A DNA stretch of 64,000 bases. Source: Sipunculus nudus (lineage: Eukaryota > Annelida > Sipuncula > Golfingiida > Sipunculidae). The stretch lies in NCBI GenBank assembly GCA_026874595.1, contig CM049314.1, positions 26,733,729-26,797,728 on the forward strand, read 5' to 3'. Both the position numbers and the translations under genes were made by a program. Positions 23,501 to 38,500 of this stretch are shown here, in pieces. The notes under the pieces are model-generated. The model saw only the letters and a list, made by a program, of their open reading frames with translations, ran no database searches and was not told where the DNA came from. Every line of letters begins with the position of its first letter. Positions within the stretch are counted from its first letter, which is position 1.

Positions 23501-26500
23501 GTGCCAAATTGACTCGTGGTATAACAGTAATGCAGGGAATATAAGGAAGTGTCACTTGAATTGCAAAGTTTTTTTGTTTTTTTTTTTGTGGAGGTACCAC
23601 CTCCATTTGTTTGTGCTAACTTAACTACATATATGTACATCTGCAGAATTCCATTCCGGTTTCTGACTACATGACAGGGCAGTATTACCAAGTTCCTCTG
23701 ATTTTATATCCTGGCGTAAAACCAGGCCAATGAATACTGCACCTGCGGGCCCTGGGTTGGTAATCGTCCCCATTGCTGGGTCATATACCGAATTAACCCC
23801 CAAAAGGCGCCTTCCCATAAAGTCCTCACCCTAGCTTTGGGCTGACCGTGAAAAATCTCACCACCTTGGCTGGGATTGAACTCGCAATCTCCCGGCTATG
23901 AGTCCTATGCTCCCTACCCCTGAGCCACAGAACCAGTTTACTTGAATTGCAACTTGTCAGAACAGGTAGGCCTTGAACGGGGCAAGTTTATAATTTGCAT
24001 TTCATGTTGATAATTAAAATGAAAATCACTAAGTACAAGTCACATTTTCATGAGAAATGATTGAAGGTGTAATTTATTGAAGAAAGACATTTTACAAAGC
24101 ACTTGTTATAGGAATGGCTGATTATTGCTCAACTTATTTCATTCCATTTACAGGGAAAGCTGACTTTGATAGGATAAGTACGTATAGCAATTCCCATCCC
24201 GACTTTTGCCAGAAAATTATTGTTTATAGAGTTCAGTTTTCTAGTAGAGTAGCTACTTCTGCCAAGAATTTTACAATAATCTAGTACAGACCTTAATTTT
24301 TTTCCTCTTGTTTTTTTTTGCCAAAGCTTGCATTGTATACTTATCATTTTATCACAGTGTCTTTTACAATACCACTGCTCGTGACAGTAAATTTCATGAG
24401 CCTTGCTTGCCAAATACTGAATTCATGTGGGTGATGGGAAATTTCACCTTTTCAAAATAGGAATTGCTTCAGGATGAATGGTGCATTTCTAATGAGGGTG
24501 CATCTGTAATAACAGAAATAGTAATAGAAAAATTATAAGAAGAAATACTCCTATATGAAAATTAATACAAAAGAGATATTCTGGTATCACTCAAGGTGAA
24601 TTCTCTGAACACCAGTTTTCAGTATGATACCACTATATTGCCCAACTGTAGTTAATGAGTACATTTATTATGCTTTATTTTGCCTAGTCTGTACCCCAGG
24701 TATTGGCTTGGTACAGCATATACAAAATAATGAAGAAGGACAAACATTATATGTTCAGTTTGAACCAATCAGGGGCAAATTAGGACAGCCACAAGGTTCT
24801 CTTTACATATAACGAAGAGGGCTGATTATCCAAAGGTTCTTGAGAGTTTTAAATCACTAAACATGTCTGAACAAAGTTATAAACCAGGTATTTTTTCTTC
24901 TGAAACGTTCTGCTAAATGTTTTATTATATTTGATAAACTCCCTTTTTCTGTTTAAAATTTACAGGTTCACCTCACCAACAAGAACCCTTATGCCTGGCA
25001 AAATTCATCAGAATCTGTGACCACTTCTGTGCTTGGTATGGCACTGAAGGACAGTAATGGCAAGGAGGTAATGATGTCAGACCTGGAAAAACCTGTCAAG
25101 ATGCACATCCCAACTACAAGTGAGTGATATATAGAATATTGTGATACTTAAACAGCTGGCTTATGAAAATTTTACTATTTTTCATAAAATCTGTGTTATT
25201 TTAAATTTTACAACTATTCCTCCATTTATATATAAGGCAATTTAATTTGGGAATCTAAACAAAATAATTGTCTCTTTCTAATTGTGATATTATGATTTCA
25301 GTAAATGAACACAAATAAAAGTTTATTTGGGAAAATTGTGGGCAAGGTGTTAAACTGTCACTCTCTATTTAAATTAAATTGAAGTGTTTATAAACAGATA
25401 TTGTGCATGTGTTAACTGATTAAACTGGAAATTGCATATACAGTATCATAAACAGTATCCCTAAATGTATGCAGCTCTGCTCATATTTGATACTTGTTTA
25501 TGAACCAGCATCAATAAATTTCTATAAGGAACCTTGTGCTGTTTTAGGTTCACTCATTGAAAGTATTGATGAAGTAGAGATGAGACTGAACCTCACAAAA
25601 TCATTTGATTCAGCAGATGTGGTGATGTTTAAGTACTCTATACCAGGAAGAAGGCAGTATTCCATCACACTGGAGCCAGAGCTACCAGACTTACCTTATC
25701 TTTTACTTGTGAAAGAAAACAGTCCTCCAAAAATGACTGAATTCTCAGGTAGCTCAGCCATCCAGCTGCCTTCAAATATACTCAGCTTGACCACAGATAC
25801 CCTGAGCGGCAGACAGTTGTACAAAATGCACAGGGAGAACGAAGGTACAGAAAACATCACGCTTTATTTGGCATTACTGCCTGATGTATATCACAAAGAC
25901 CATGATAACATGATCAGCGCAAGAAAAGCAGCCAATATGTCAATGACTGTGAACTGGCATGTTGGCCTCCTCAAAACACAGTGTCTCTTCTGGAATAAGA
26001 CAGAAATGAAGTGGACAGACACTGGCTGCAGAGTAAGTTACACTCAACACAGGAATGAGAGTTTTCCTTTTTAAATGAATTCAATTTTTCAAAGCCAAGT
26101 ACATTATTACTGTGATTTGTTAAGATCTTAAAAAAAATTGCTGTGATCCTTGATCATACAGCATCAAACCAATGATTTATCCTCATGTATCTTCTCCTTA
26201 CAAGGGTGTGAACCATCAATTGATACCTTATATATATATATGTATACTTTCCTACTCACCTCCGGGTTCTCTTACTGTATTTTCTTATCATTTTCCTTTT
26301 TTTGTTTTTTTTTTCAGTTATAACCATGACTCTCATCCCTGTCAACAAGATGTGTAACTTTGTTTGTTTGTTCAATATTTTTCATATGGTTTGTAGATTT
26401 CCTTTCATATATGGATAATGTTGTATACTGAAATTTTAAAGTTTATTTCTATCTTTTAAAATGTAACAGTTAGAACAGCAGTTATATCACTCTGTATTTT

Positions 26501-29500
26501 TGTTAACAGTCTTTTTTAGCTCTGCTGACTATACATCTGAGCTATAGTCGTGGTCCTTTGTCCGTCCGGCCGTCCGTTAACAGGGCACATTTAAAAACCG
26601 TTGGACCTACGAATCCAAAACTTTGCATACCATTAGATGTCCCCAAAATCTCCTACCATACCAAAAATTGGGTCATTAGAACTTCGTTCCTTTGAGATAT
26701 TAAGGAAAAACCTCCGTTTTCCATTAAAAAGCCATTGTTACACTTCAAGGCTGCCTAAAATCAAAACCACTGATCTGTTCTTTATCATATTTAGTATTCA
26801 TTTTCTTCCATACATTTTCTATGAACATACCAAAAATTAGGTCAGTATTGGTTATTATTTTGAAGTTCGGGGCCCAAATATAATGCAATTTTTAAAAAAT
26901 CAGGAAATATATTTACTCACCTAACATGAGAATTGCTGAAGCTGGAGACTTTTTTTCAGGAATATAACTTTATTTAATCAAGATTCAATTGTTAACCAAA
27001 AATTAGATCTGAATTTTACAAATTTGTCAAGTTATTAGCATAAATAAAAAATCAATACCTTAAATTTCGTCCAACTTTGGCAATGGCATGTTTTTCCCCT
27101 GTAAGCACTGTTGATTTAATTTTCACAACATATATATATAAGGATTAAATCTTTTTTTAAAATCTGAAATTTCAAAGGAATTGATTGAAAAGAGTAACTT
27201 TTATTCAAGTTTCCATACACCATATCAAGTGTTGTTTACAACTAGCCCACCTGGTAGTACAGCCTTCACTTGCATTATGTAACTGACCCTAGGCAGCTTG
27301 CCTTGGCTCAGCTTGGCCACTACTAGCAAGCTTCCCCTCTGCCCTGCACTCCCCCCCCCCCCCCCCAGATGGTGCATCAACTAGATGAATGTTATAATTT
27401 TCTGTATTTTATTTTATTCTTGGCTATGCTACATTTTAGATTTTGTATTGTACCACCAGGATTACAATGATTAAAGAGCACATTGAATTGTGTCCACAAA
27501 GTGGTGTATTGGTATGAAAGTGTGGATGTTCATCAAATAATTAATTCCTTACTTTAGAAAAATAAAAACTTCACCAGGTGTGAAATTGACTATTCATTCC
27601 AGTAATAAATTATAGCTGAGATAGTAAATAGCACAATGATATTGTTTGTCCCTCATTCAACCAACAGTGTGTATACTTTATTTGAAAAGATGTTTTTATT
27701 TTATCAAATTTACTGAATCTTTTATTTCAATTCAGTGAATAAAATTAAGCATGTACTGAAAACTCCAATGTGCAAAACTTTTTAATGGTGATTAAAGGAA
27801 TAATCTTGTAGATGCCATGTTGTGGCATAATTTTCTTTTAAATTCAGTTTAAACATTTGTGATTTAAAAATAATAAAATATATGTGTATGCATAATATGA
27901 CCCTATATGAGCTACACTCTGGATATATAATGATTGCAACTTAGAATTCTAAAATTTTAACTTTTTAAAATTTATAAAACTTGTAAATAAAAAAAAAATG
28001 AATCAGATAAAAACTATTAATGGAAAAAGTGGATATGCTAAAAAATAAGCTTATGTATAAACTTAAATGCATTATTCTCTTGAAAGTGAAATAAAGGTAT
28101 TAGTCCATTCTGTCCACTTGCCTGTCCATCTGTTAATTTTTCATATGCATCACAGTATCTCAAAACTGTTACTGTTTTTCTTCATGACAGTCTTGTCAGA
28201 GTATTAGTTTGCAATCATATATTTTGAACTTTGCTATAACCAAGTAGGAGGGCCCCTTTCCTCTCAGCTTCTCATATGCTTATATAAATGAAAAACATTA
28301 CAATAGAATATTTTGCATTTGCAAAAATTTTTCAGACTTCAGCTGAGCGCCGTGACCGGTGGGTCCCTTTTTTATTAAAGAACAGCTCTGCGCACTGAAA
28401 GCCATCTGACCTTGAGTGATGACCTTTGTCCATCTTCCCACCAGCTTTATTGCAGGCTAACAGGGCAGAGAATGTAACTGTTAGATATAGAAAGGTAAAA
28501 CTTAACATGCAGACATAATGTGTAAGTATTTGGAACATCTCCTTAGAAAGTACCTTACAGTGGCCTTATATTCTGCTAGTTGAGAAGAAAAACAGGCATT
28601 TGAGCTTAAGCTAAGTGTTCAGAGTTGCTGAAAAAATATTTTGCAATGATTAACAAAATTGTAATGATGGACCTTATTAGAAATTAATTCCCTGCAAACA
28701 ACTCTAAACTTAAAATAAAAAATAATTTGATAATAAAACGAGGATTTAATTCAAACATTTGTTCATTATTTTCCTGCCACAGCAGAATAGGGGATCAGGC
28801 TTTGTTTGCCCTGTATACATGTACCGTATATTCAGAAGTGTTGTTAATTCAACCACCCCCACCTAGCTGCCATCGATTCATTTGCACCTGTGCACTGGGA
28901 CATTAGTTTTTAATTGAAAATGTGTAAAATCTATTGGGAAAAAATATAATTAGATCAGAAAAAATTTAGATCTGATTGAAACATATTCTTTCCTCAGGAG
29001 AATGGAACATAAAGTGATCAGCTCTGTCTGTCCATCATTTCTCCGTTATCCTTAAATATTTATTATTTATGAAATTTTTCCTATAAGCACTGTTGAATTA
29101 ACTTTCATATGCTGTATGTGTATGGATTTCGGCTATTGAAGTCTGGAATTTGAAAGCAACTTATATATTCAGTTGAGTAATATTGCATATGTTAAACTTT
29201 AATCCCATCATCTCCCCCCCCCCCAGACCAACACAACCAAGTCCTTCCATCTGTGGCCTGGGGATATTAGTTATATTTCAACTGTATACATTTTATAAGA
29301 TAGATAAAAAATATATATGTAATGATATATATATATATATGTCCAATTTAACAAATGTGTAAACTACTGAACTGTCAACATTTTATCAAAAAGCCAACCA
29401 ATGATCAAGGTATTATTATTCATCTTATGGTCACAAACTCCTCACATGCTTCAATTTTAACATTAGGAAATGCATGGTTTGGTTACAAAATATTATTTGA

Positions 29501-32500
29501 AACAATTTCTTGCTTATCAATATAAACCAATCATGTTAACCAGCCATGGCCTATATTCCCTTTTTCTCCTAGACTTTATCTCCAAATGATATTATTTTAG
29601 ATGTTTTACCTTAAAGGTCAACTTCAGCTGAGCACAGTGACCCATGGGTCCCTTGTTTTCTAAATGAAGTCAGGAACACTTCATATTCAAGGGCTCCTTT
29701 TTAAACATAGAGGTAAGATTTTTTCAGGAGTAGGGTCACTTTTTTCTCACTGATCTTGAATAAGTGTATATGTTGAGCAGAAATAATGGTGGTACCTTCA
29801 GTTTCCTCAGCGTTACACGCTTTTATTTTTCGAAAGGCAGATGAAATCCATCTGTCATTTCTTTAGCTGAGTACAAATTGTATGGGTTACCACCAAAAGC
29901 TCCAGCTTCACTTCAAGACAAATCTGGTGGGATATTCCAGCAGACCTTTAATGAGGTTTGTGTTACTTTTATATATACCGTAAAATCTCCACTTAAAACC
30001 GCACTTCCGATTAAAACCGCACCCAGACTTTGCGAAATTCCAGGTGAGACACCGTGAGGGCTCAAATACTAAGAACCCCCCTTTCGCTTCGGGATGATTT
30101 GACAAAAGACACAATCAAGCTATGATCTAGAAATGAACACATGTAGGTTTCAACTCGGCCATTCCTGTCCACTTTAAAATTCCTCTGACATTTTATTTAA
30201 ACACATCATAACACTTTTTTGCAGGGTCACTCAAGCATGAAGTTTGGGAAGACGTAAGGGCCGGTGAACCTCTGCCTGTTTATACAGATTTTATATTCCG
30301 CGCCGTATTCTTGTTTGCTACTGATTTGTCATTATATTTTGGAAAAATATTCTGCTGATCCATTTCAAGTCACTGTATTTTTTAATGCTAAAAGTAATAT
30401 TTTGAAATCTTAATTTTTGATGAAAATTCCATTTTCTGGAATTACTCGGAAGATTCAAATCATTTTCATACTGGTTACTTCAGTATTATCATCGTCACAT
30501 CGTACTTGGACATCGCTCCATGTCACAATTTGCTGGTGCGTTTGAAAACATCGCTGGTCAACTAAACTAAATATCAAAGTAACTGAAGTTACCTTGTCGA
30601 GATATGCACGAATAGGAAACATGACGCTTAAAAACGAGTGATTTTAAGGTAAAATTAAAGTGGCCAGTCGGGGTAAGCAAGTTTTTTTCCTGAAGAAAAT
30701 TTCCGTATGGGGAGCCATTTTGTCAAGGCAGTGTTCGCGCAAGGCATGCTGGGACAAAATAGGTGGCTGTTCTGTTTACCACCCACCGCGTACAGCCGTT
30801 AAAAATATTCTTAGCAGAATACCCGGGCGTTTCAGCACATGGCGGCACTCAAACTTGATTTTAAAATGATTGTCTGCCATTGTGTGACTCTTTACGATGT
30901 CAGCTTTTTATTCATTTTACGTTTTAAACAAATAATCATTGCTAAATAATGCCGCAAATGGGTTTAAAGTAGGCTTTTATTTCAATTTTGTTTGACCATG
31001 CCCAACAAAGTGGGCCGCTGTGTGTTACAGCAGGGTTGTTGTAAACGTATTATTTGGTGACAATTACTAAGATTATATAACAAGTTATATATCACAAGAA
31101 AACTAATCAGCAATATTAAATTTATAAATAACAAATAATCGTAAATAATACATTTACATATGGCTTCCATGCATGTGAGACTGCTGCTAAGAACGGCCTT
31201 CGAAAGTTGCAATATTATCGCCCACTCGCCGGCCCAAAAACGATGTCTGTCAGGAAGATACTCAGGAAACCATTCTAGTATACCGCACAGTGCTTTCAGG
31301 GAATCAACCTGATTTCAGGATTTTGAATTTCTTGATTAAACTGCGGTTTTAAGTGGAGATTTTACGGTACCTTCAGTTAGCAACTAAAACAGGTTTGGTG
31401 CAGCACTATACTAGTAGAAAATCTCAGTAGGCTCTTGTCAGTAAACATTCTTACAAAATGCCATATCTCTCAAGGTGTCTGTATTGTTCTAAAACAGTTT
31501 CAGCTGCTTACACCAATGTTACAGCTATTAGTACCTTACCTTGAGAAAGCAGAAATAATAACCATAGGACCTAACAAGTAGACGTGCAGACCAGACCACC
31601 ATTTGGTCCTGGTCAAGTTGAGCTGTAGGCTGTCTGTTACTGAGGGTGGACATGTCAAAGTGATCTGGTCCATTAATTTATTAATAAGTAAAGGAATATT
31701 TAATTAAAAAAATGTATAAAAATAAAATTATACATGATAAAAATAAAAATATTCAAGCTGATGAAAATAATAATAATACACAAATAAACCAGCTGATCCC
31801 ACCAACACCCTTTATATACCCTGAAATTCTATGTCTAAACTAATTAGAACAAATTTTCTGCCAGTGGTTCTTGTACATTTATTATGGTTAAGGAGTCATT
31901 ACTTGTTTATAAGCTACCAACAAGCACAAGCAAAGTGTTCAAAACAAGGGTTGCAAGTTGAACTTTGTCACATGAAACAAATTCAGCAATAGCACAAACC
32001 ATTATATTTCAGAAGGGGCAGCCCAGACTGGTTGGAAGGCGGTAGGAGTTCCAGGGGTAGGGGGTCCAGTATATTGTGTCTCCAGTCTGGTCCAGCCCAA
32101 AATTGTAGACATGAACATTCCAAGCCTTCTGGTCCACACCTCTACTAACAAGTCAAGCTGTACATGCAGGCATGTCTGGTAAAACCTCCTTGTACACCCA
32201 AAATAAGATCATTTGGAATATATCAATCTGCTGTGGGTTTGAATAATGTTTCAAATTCAACTAAGCATCATGACCCATGGGCTTCTAGAGTGGCAGCTCA
32301 ATCTACAAGAATTTAGACCAGATTACACCTATAATTGAATCTTTATTTTTTTTCTCCTCCAGGTAGACCAGAAAGAAACAAATGAGCATCTTATGGTCTG
32401 TGAGTGCAACCACTTGACAGTATTCTCAGGAGGTTTCTTTGTGGCACCAAATGCACTCAATATCTCAGAAGACATTCTGTTGTTCCGCACATTCTTTGAC

Positions 32501-35500
32501 AATCCGATTGTGGTTTGCTTGGTTATTTTTGTCTGGATTATGTACATACTGCTGGTTATATGGGCTCGCAGAAAAGATAAAGAAGACCTGGAAAAGGTGA
32601 GTATTAAAGTTTAAAGGTTACTAGTTTCTCAGTAAAGAAGAACAGAATGATTTTGTAAAAGTATAATCCCATCTGTTGGCACATTCAGTGCTCAGACTCA
32701 TGGAAAAGGTAGTATTCATAATTATACTTATGCTTCATTACAATGCATGTAATCAGTCACATTTGGATTTAGCATGGATTAGATCTAATCAATTAATCCA
32801 GTCAAATTGGCAGCTTTATTCATGATTATTGCCTATCCTAGTCATGCAGTGCTGTTACTCCTGAATATTAAATGTTCATTTTTACACAGGACTTCAAACA
32901 GTGGTCCTATTATGGATTATAGATTTATGTACAAAAAATATCCTCGTCTACCTCTTATTTTAGTCTGGATAATGTCTCCTTTCCTCCTGACCCACTTGTC
33001 TACAATGGTTTATTGCAAAACTTCAAGTGAATTATGCATCTTTTTAACATAAGAACTAAAAGATACACAGACATGAGTGAATATATGTATGTACTCTGTC
33101 CAGCCTCATAGACTGTAGTAGAAATGTTAGTTACCAGTATCTTGTTTTGTTTTATATCATAATATATAAACCATTGAATGGCAGTGGTCAGAATAAATAA
33201 TGGAATGTTTTTCTCTGGTTTCAGTTTTAATCACTCTTCATAAGCAAAAGAATATACTTGAATAAGTGTAATGGAACAATATCAGTTTGATGCAAGTTTT
33301 TATTTTATTTCATGGCAAATATATAAATTAAGATTTCACTTGTGGTTCCAGTATGGTGTGACATTTTTACAAGACAACATGCCAATATCCACGCATGGTT
33401 ATCTTGTGACTGTGTTTACTGGATGGAGGACAATGGCAGGCACCACAGCTAATGTAGCATTGTACCTGACAGGAGATCACAAAACGAGTGACACGCACTG
33501 GCTATATGATCCTGAGAGGAAGAGGTTTGAGCCAGGGAGCCAGGATTCATATCTGCTTATGACAGGTAGGTGTAACAACTATAAACAAAGCAATGATCAC
33601 ACTTAAACTGATCACATTGAGCCACACTAAAATTAATCATGCTAAACTTCATCACATGGAGCCACACTAAACCACACTAAACCACATTAAAACTAATCTC
33701 TTTAAATCACACTAACTTATCAACCTAAATCTGAACTAAAACTTATCCACCTAAATCACACTAAAACTAATCACATTAAGCCTCACTTAACCACACTGAA
33801 ACTAATCTCTCTAAATCACACTAAAATGGTTCACTCTAATTCACACTATAACTATTCACTCAAAATCACACTAAAAACTACTGGCTCTAACCACACTATA
33901 ACTAATCACTCTAATTCACTCTATAACATTCACTGTTAATTACACTAAAACTAATCACTCTAATCCCACTATAACTATTCACTCTAAATCACACTTGAAC
34001 TAATCAATCTAATCTCACTTAATTAAGCTAATCACACCATATCTAATAACTCAAAATCACACAAACTATTCACTCTAAATCTAACTAAAACCAATCACTA
34101 TAACCACACTATAATTAATCACACTTAATCATATTAAAGTAATAACTCTACATCACACCAAAAGTAATCAGTCTTATCACACAATAAATAATCTCCATAA
34201 CTAACCACTTTAAAAATACATACTAAAAACCCATCACACTGAACCACCTAGATGATTAATATTTAATCAAACTAAAACCAATCACAACAAATCAAACTTT
34301 ACTTTCACTCTGTGTGTTTATTGTAAACATAAGAATTATATACATTTCACAGATTTCTAAGGTCATGTGTTTGAAAAGGTTTTTATATACACATAGCTTC
34401 ATTAATTGGGCTGATGGGATCACAATAAAGAAAAATTTTATTTTGTGTCAGCATATCATTTGCTTCCACATGCATTGACTTCCAGTTTGCATAAGTCCTG
34501 GATTGGTTTTATGTGTCCCTTTTCCATATCAGGAATATGAATATATATTAGAATGAAAGCCTATGATAGATCCTGAAATTAATATAATTTTATGTTGCCT
34601 AAAATATGTGTCATCAGTGCACTGTGTTTTAATAGAATCTGATTAACTTGCCCTTAAAAATATAATTGACATTTATGAGATTTCTTTGATTCATCCATTT
34701 TAGTATAATCTATTAAAAATGTCCAATTTGTGAATGATTATTTAACTGCCTTGAAGTTTGCTGGGTATATTGACCAAAGCCTTTGTTTACCAATTATCAA
34801 AGGCCAGATATGCCACCTAAAACTGCATTTCTATTTTTTTAAAAGAAATATTTGCAGTTGTGTAACAATTTGTCTGAGGAAAATAATTATATCACTGAAT
34901 AGGGAATATAATAAGCGAATTAAAATGTAAAATTTACTCCTGTGTCTGTGTCACCATTGAATTTTTCCAGAACTTATTTGAACAAAATTTTGGTTTATTG
35001 AATTTGCTTTAAGGTTGTATATTCTTGGGGGAAACTTAGTCTGTGCTATTTTTTATGCCATTTTCACTTGTTTCATTTGATGGTTTTGACTTATGTATTT
35101 ATAAGGATAGAAGTATTAAGTATAAAAGGCTGTGCTCATTGACCAAATTAGCATCATGACCCATGGGTCACATGTTATCATTTAATAAATATAAGTGCAT
35201 GTAGATTCATAGACACTATATTCTACAAAAAAAGAAATCATTATTGGTATTAATATTATTATATGGATATACTTTTTATCCCTTAGATTATATTGGAAGG
35301 CTAAAATCAATAAATATATGGCATGATGGAAGTGGAAGTTCTCCTTCTTGGTGAGTATACTGTTCAGAGACTGTTTTATTATCTACTGGATCAAGACAAT
35401 TGGTGATGGAGTAAACTCAGTGTTAGTACTTTTGGTTAAAATAATGTTATATCAGTTGAGATATACAGTTAAATAAATGTTTCTGGTTGAAAGGCCAGGT

Positions 35501-38500
35501 GAATATTTGTTTAAATCACTTTCACTTACCGGTATCTTCAATCAGTTTTTAGCCATGTGCGTTTCTTTCTATTCCTAACTTCCCATTTCTTTCAGCATAG
35601 GATTACTCATGACCCTGTAAACGTTATGTTATATGCATCTTTTTTGTAAGGTATTTCATATGTGCCCATACATATTAATTAATATTTCCCATAATATTTT
35701 GGTTAATTATTATTATTATTATTATAATTATCATTAAGCACATTCCCTGTTTAGCATTCATGTCTGCACCTTTGCAGTGCAGCTAGAATGGCATTGTAAA
35801 ATTCCTTAATCTCTTCTTGAAATTTTTTATTAGGTTTGACATCATAATGTCAGTACTTCCTAAGTGTTATATGTGCAAGTTTATGAATGATTTCAAAAGG
35901 TTAATTTGATCAGAAGGAAAATATCTTCCATCATAACATATAGTTCTAAAGGGAGACTCAGAGGGGTTGAAGGACCCAGAAAATTGTTCACTTTGTCACT
36001 AGGAAAAGATTAATCTCCCAATAAACCATATAACCTTTGCACAATTAAAATATTTTTGGATTCCTGTGAAAACTTATGTATATAATTCCTTTATTCTAGT
36101 GTACAGTAGTTTTAAGATAAATGTAAAAAAAAAAAAAAGGATAAACACATTTTATACCTCCTTTCTTCATGGCATTTCCTTTGGCTACTAACTCAACAGT
36201 TACCCATATTTTCTTGTATTCAGCCTTTAAATATGTATGATTCAGTTTGGCATGTTTGGTCTTAATACTAGCCTTCACAGACATCATGCATTGCAGATAA
36301 AAGACATATGGCAAGCAGGTCATTTAATCACAGTCATAAATATTATTAACACCATTCTTCAATTGATGTGTTTTACTATTAGAATTTGGATCTTAAATTA
36401 ATAATAAAATTTGTTATTAGGGCAAATGGGGGTACCCCCCCCCCTTTCAGCGGTTGCACATAGCCAGTTGGCTCTTTTGGGTAGACAGTACAGACCTGAC
36501 AATGATGTACTTAAACAAATGTAAATTTTATACTTTTATTGATTGGAAAGGAAGCACTTTGCTGCAAATACATATTATATATGATGCCTGTTTGTGTCCT
36601 CCTATGGAGGCTTGTTAGAGAAAAATTCAGTTAAATGATATTTATTGTACATAATTTCTTCCTTGTTAAGGGATTGTTGTTCAGTTCATAACAGGTGTAT
36701 GTAATACTCAATATCAACTGAGAAGATGTGATCCGGACAGATTGGGTTTTATGTTACAGGTTCCTTGTACAAATTATCGTGACTGATCTTCAGGATGGGG
36801 AGAACTACTTCTTTATATGCAATGACTGGCTGACACCACAGGAGAGTTCCGGATCTGTACATCGCAGGATAGATGTTGCTGATGAGGCGAGAATGAAAGA
36901 GTTCAAACATATCTTCTTGAGCAGGAATGGTCTTAAAATGAGGGATGAGCACCTGTTGGTTGGAATCTTCTCTCGGCCACCATATAGTCCATTCACTCGA
37001 GTACAGAGAGTAACTTGTCTCATCTCCTTCCTTCTCATAATGATGTTAGCTAACATCATGTTTTATGGTGGGGACACTGATGATCCTGAAGACCAGCTCT
37101 CCAAGGACAATATAACCATCTCCCTGTCTCAGATTGTGATAGGAGTACAAACTAGCTTGATTGCCATACCGGTTTTCACCATCATTGTGCAGCTGTTCCG
37201 TCTTGCCAGACCCAGGCCAAACAGTACTATGAAATGGAGAGCTTGTAAAAATATATCAGGCACCACGTTCCACTCAGCTATTGGGACCCTGTATCAGAGT
37301 CATGAGGGGTAAATATGTTGTTTTCTTATTTAAGTAATAAAAAGTCATGTCCATAAACAACATACAGTGGTAAACTGAAGTTTGCAGTGGAGGACTCTGT
37401 GACCATCTGTGCCTTATTGATATTCTATATTAGAAATAACATATTCCCATGCATATTTGAATTTTCTATGTTTGCTCTTATAACCAGTTATTTAATGTTA
37501 CATCATAGGAAACTATTTTCTACATAAGAAAGTTGAACAAAGGCACCAATCAGGATTCAAAATATTTCCCATTAGCCAGTCTTGTCCTGTTTTTGATTAT
37601 CAGTGAACAGAGCTTTGTTTAAATGACACAGTACACTCCCCTATATATAAAGAGAGGTAACTCTGAGATAAACATTCTAATTTTTGTCTCCTTATATTAT
37701 CGACTGATATTTGGTAATTTCTTTCCACAGATCTGAGGTTAGACACACCTTCCAGTCACTGACCCCATCAGAGTGTAGTGCCTGTCAACTGACAGATATA
37801 CATGTGGATAGTAGTACAAATTCAGTAAACCCAAATTCTCCTATTGAGGCAGACTTTGTGACAGATATACGTGTGGATAGTAGTACGAATTCAGTAAACT
37901 CAGATTCTCCTATTGAGGCAGACTTTGAGACAGTTATACGTGCTGATAGTAGTACAAATTCAGTAAACCCAGATTCTCCTATTGAGGCAGACTTTGAGAC
38001 AGATAGACGTGTTGATCGCAGTACAAAGCCAGTAAACCCTGATTCTCCTATTGAGGCAGACTTTGAGATTCAGATAGAGGGACCTGGTTCATCAGGTGAT
38101 AACAAGTCTGGCCCGGATGGCGATACCCAAAAAGAATTTACACAAAGTCTCATTAAACAAAAGGGAAAACAGAAAAAGGAAAAAGAACCTTTCATGTGAG
38201 TCTCATCAAACCAGTTACACAATTCACCAGTATATGCTACACGTGACCATTGATCCCATTTTGATTTTGTGAAAAGAATTTCAGTCCCTCATTTCATGGT
38301 ACAGACCTCTGTTGACATCTATACACCATAGCAGAGTAATTGTTCCAGTTATAGATGGCCTTTTCAAAACAAAAGCTTATATGCTTAATGGTTGATATAT
38401 AGCATTGTTTTGTTTTATCACTTTGATCAAAATAATAATCTACTGTCTGTTATATATTAATCATTGCATCAACTGAAATGCCAGATTTTACCTGTTTGTT

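Noticed and set aside
23865-23935. tRNA gene on the minus strand
   Set aside because: A and B boxes are present but fused to a SINE body and A-rich tail, and I cannot form a convincing cloverleaf.
24624-24812. Extra polycystin exon in intron 3
   Set aside because: Exons 20456-20743 and 24966-25119 already join in phase, the family sequence is continuous there, and splice bounds are poor.
29867-29955. Constitutive exon between exons 5 and 6
   Set aside because: 89 bp shifts the frame and would break the otherwise complete GPS. Kept only as a poison-exon hypothesis.
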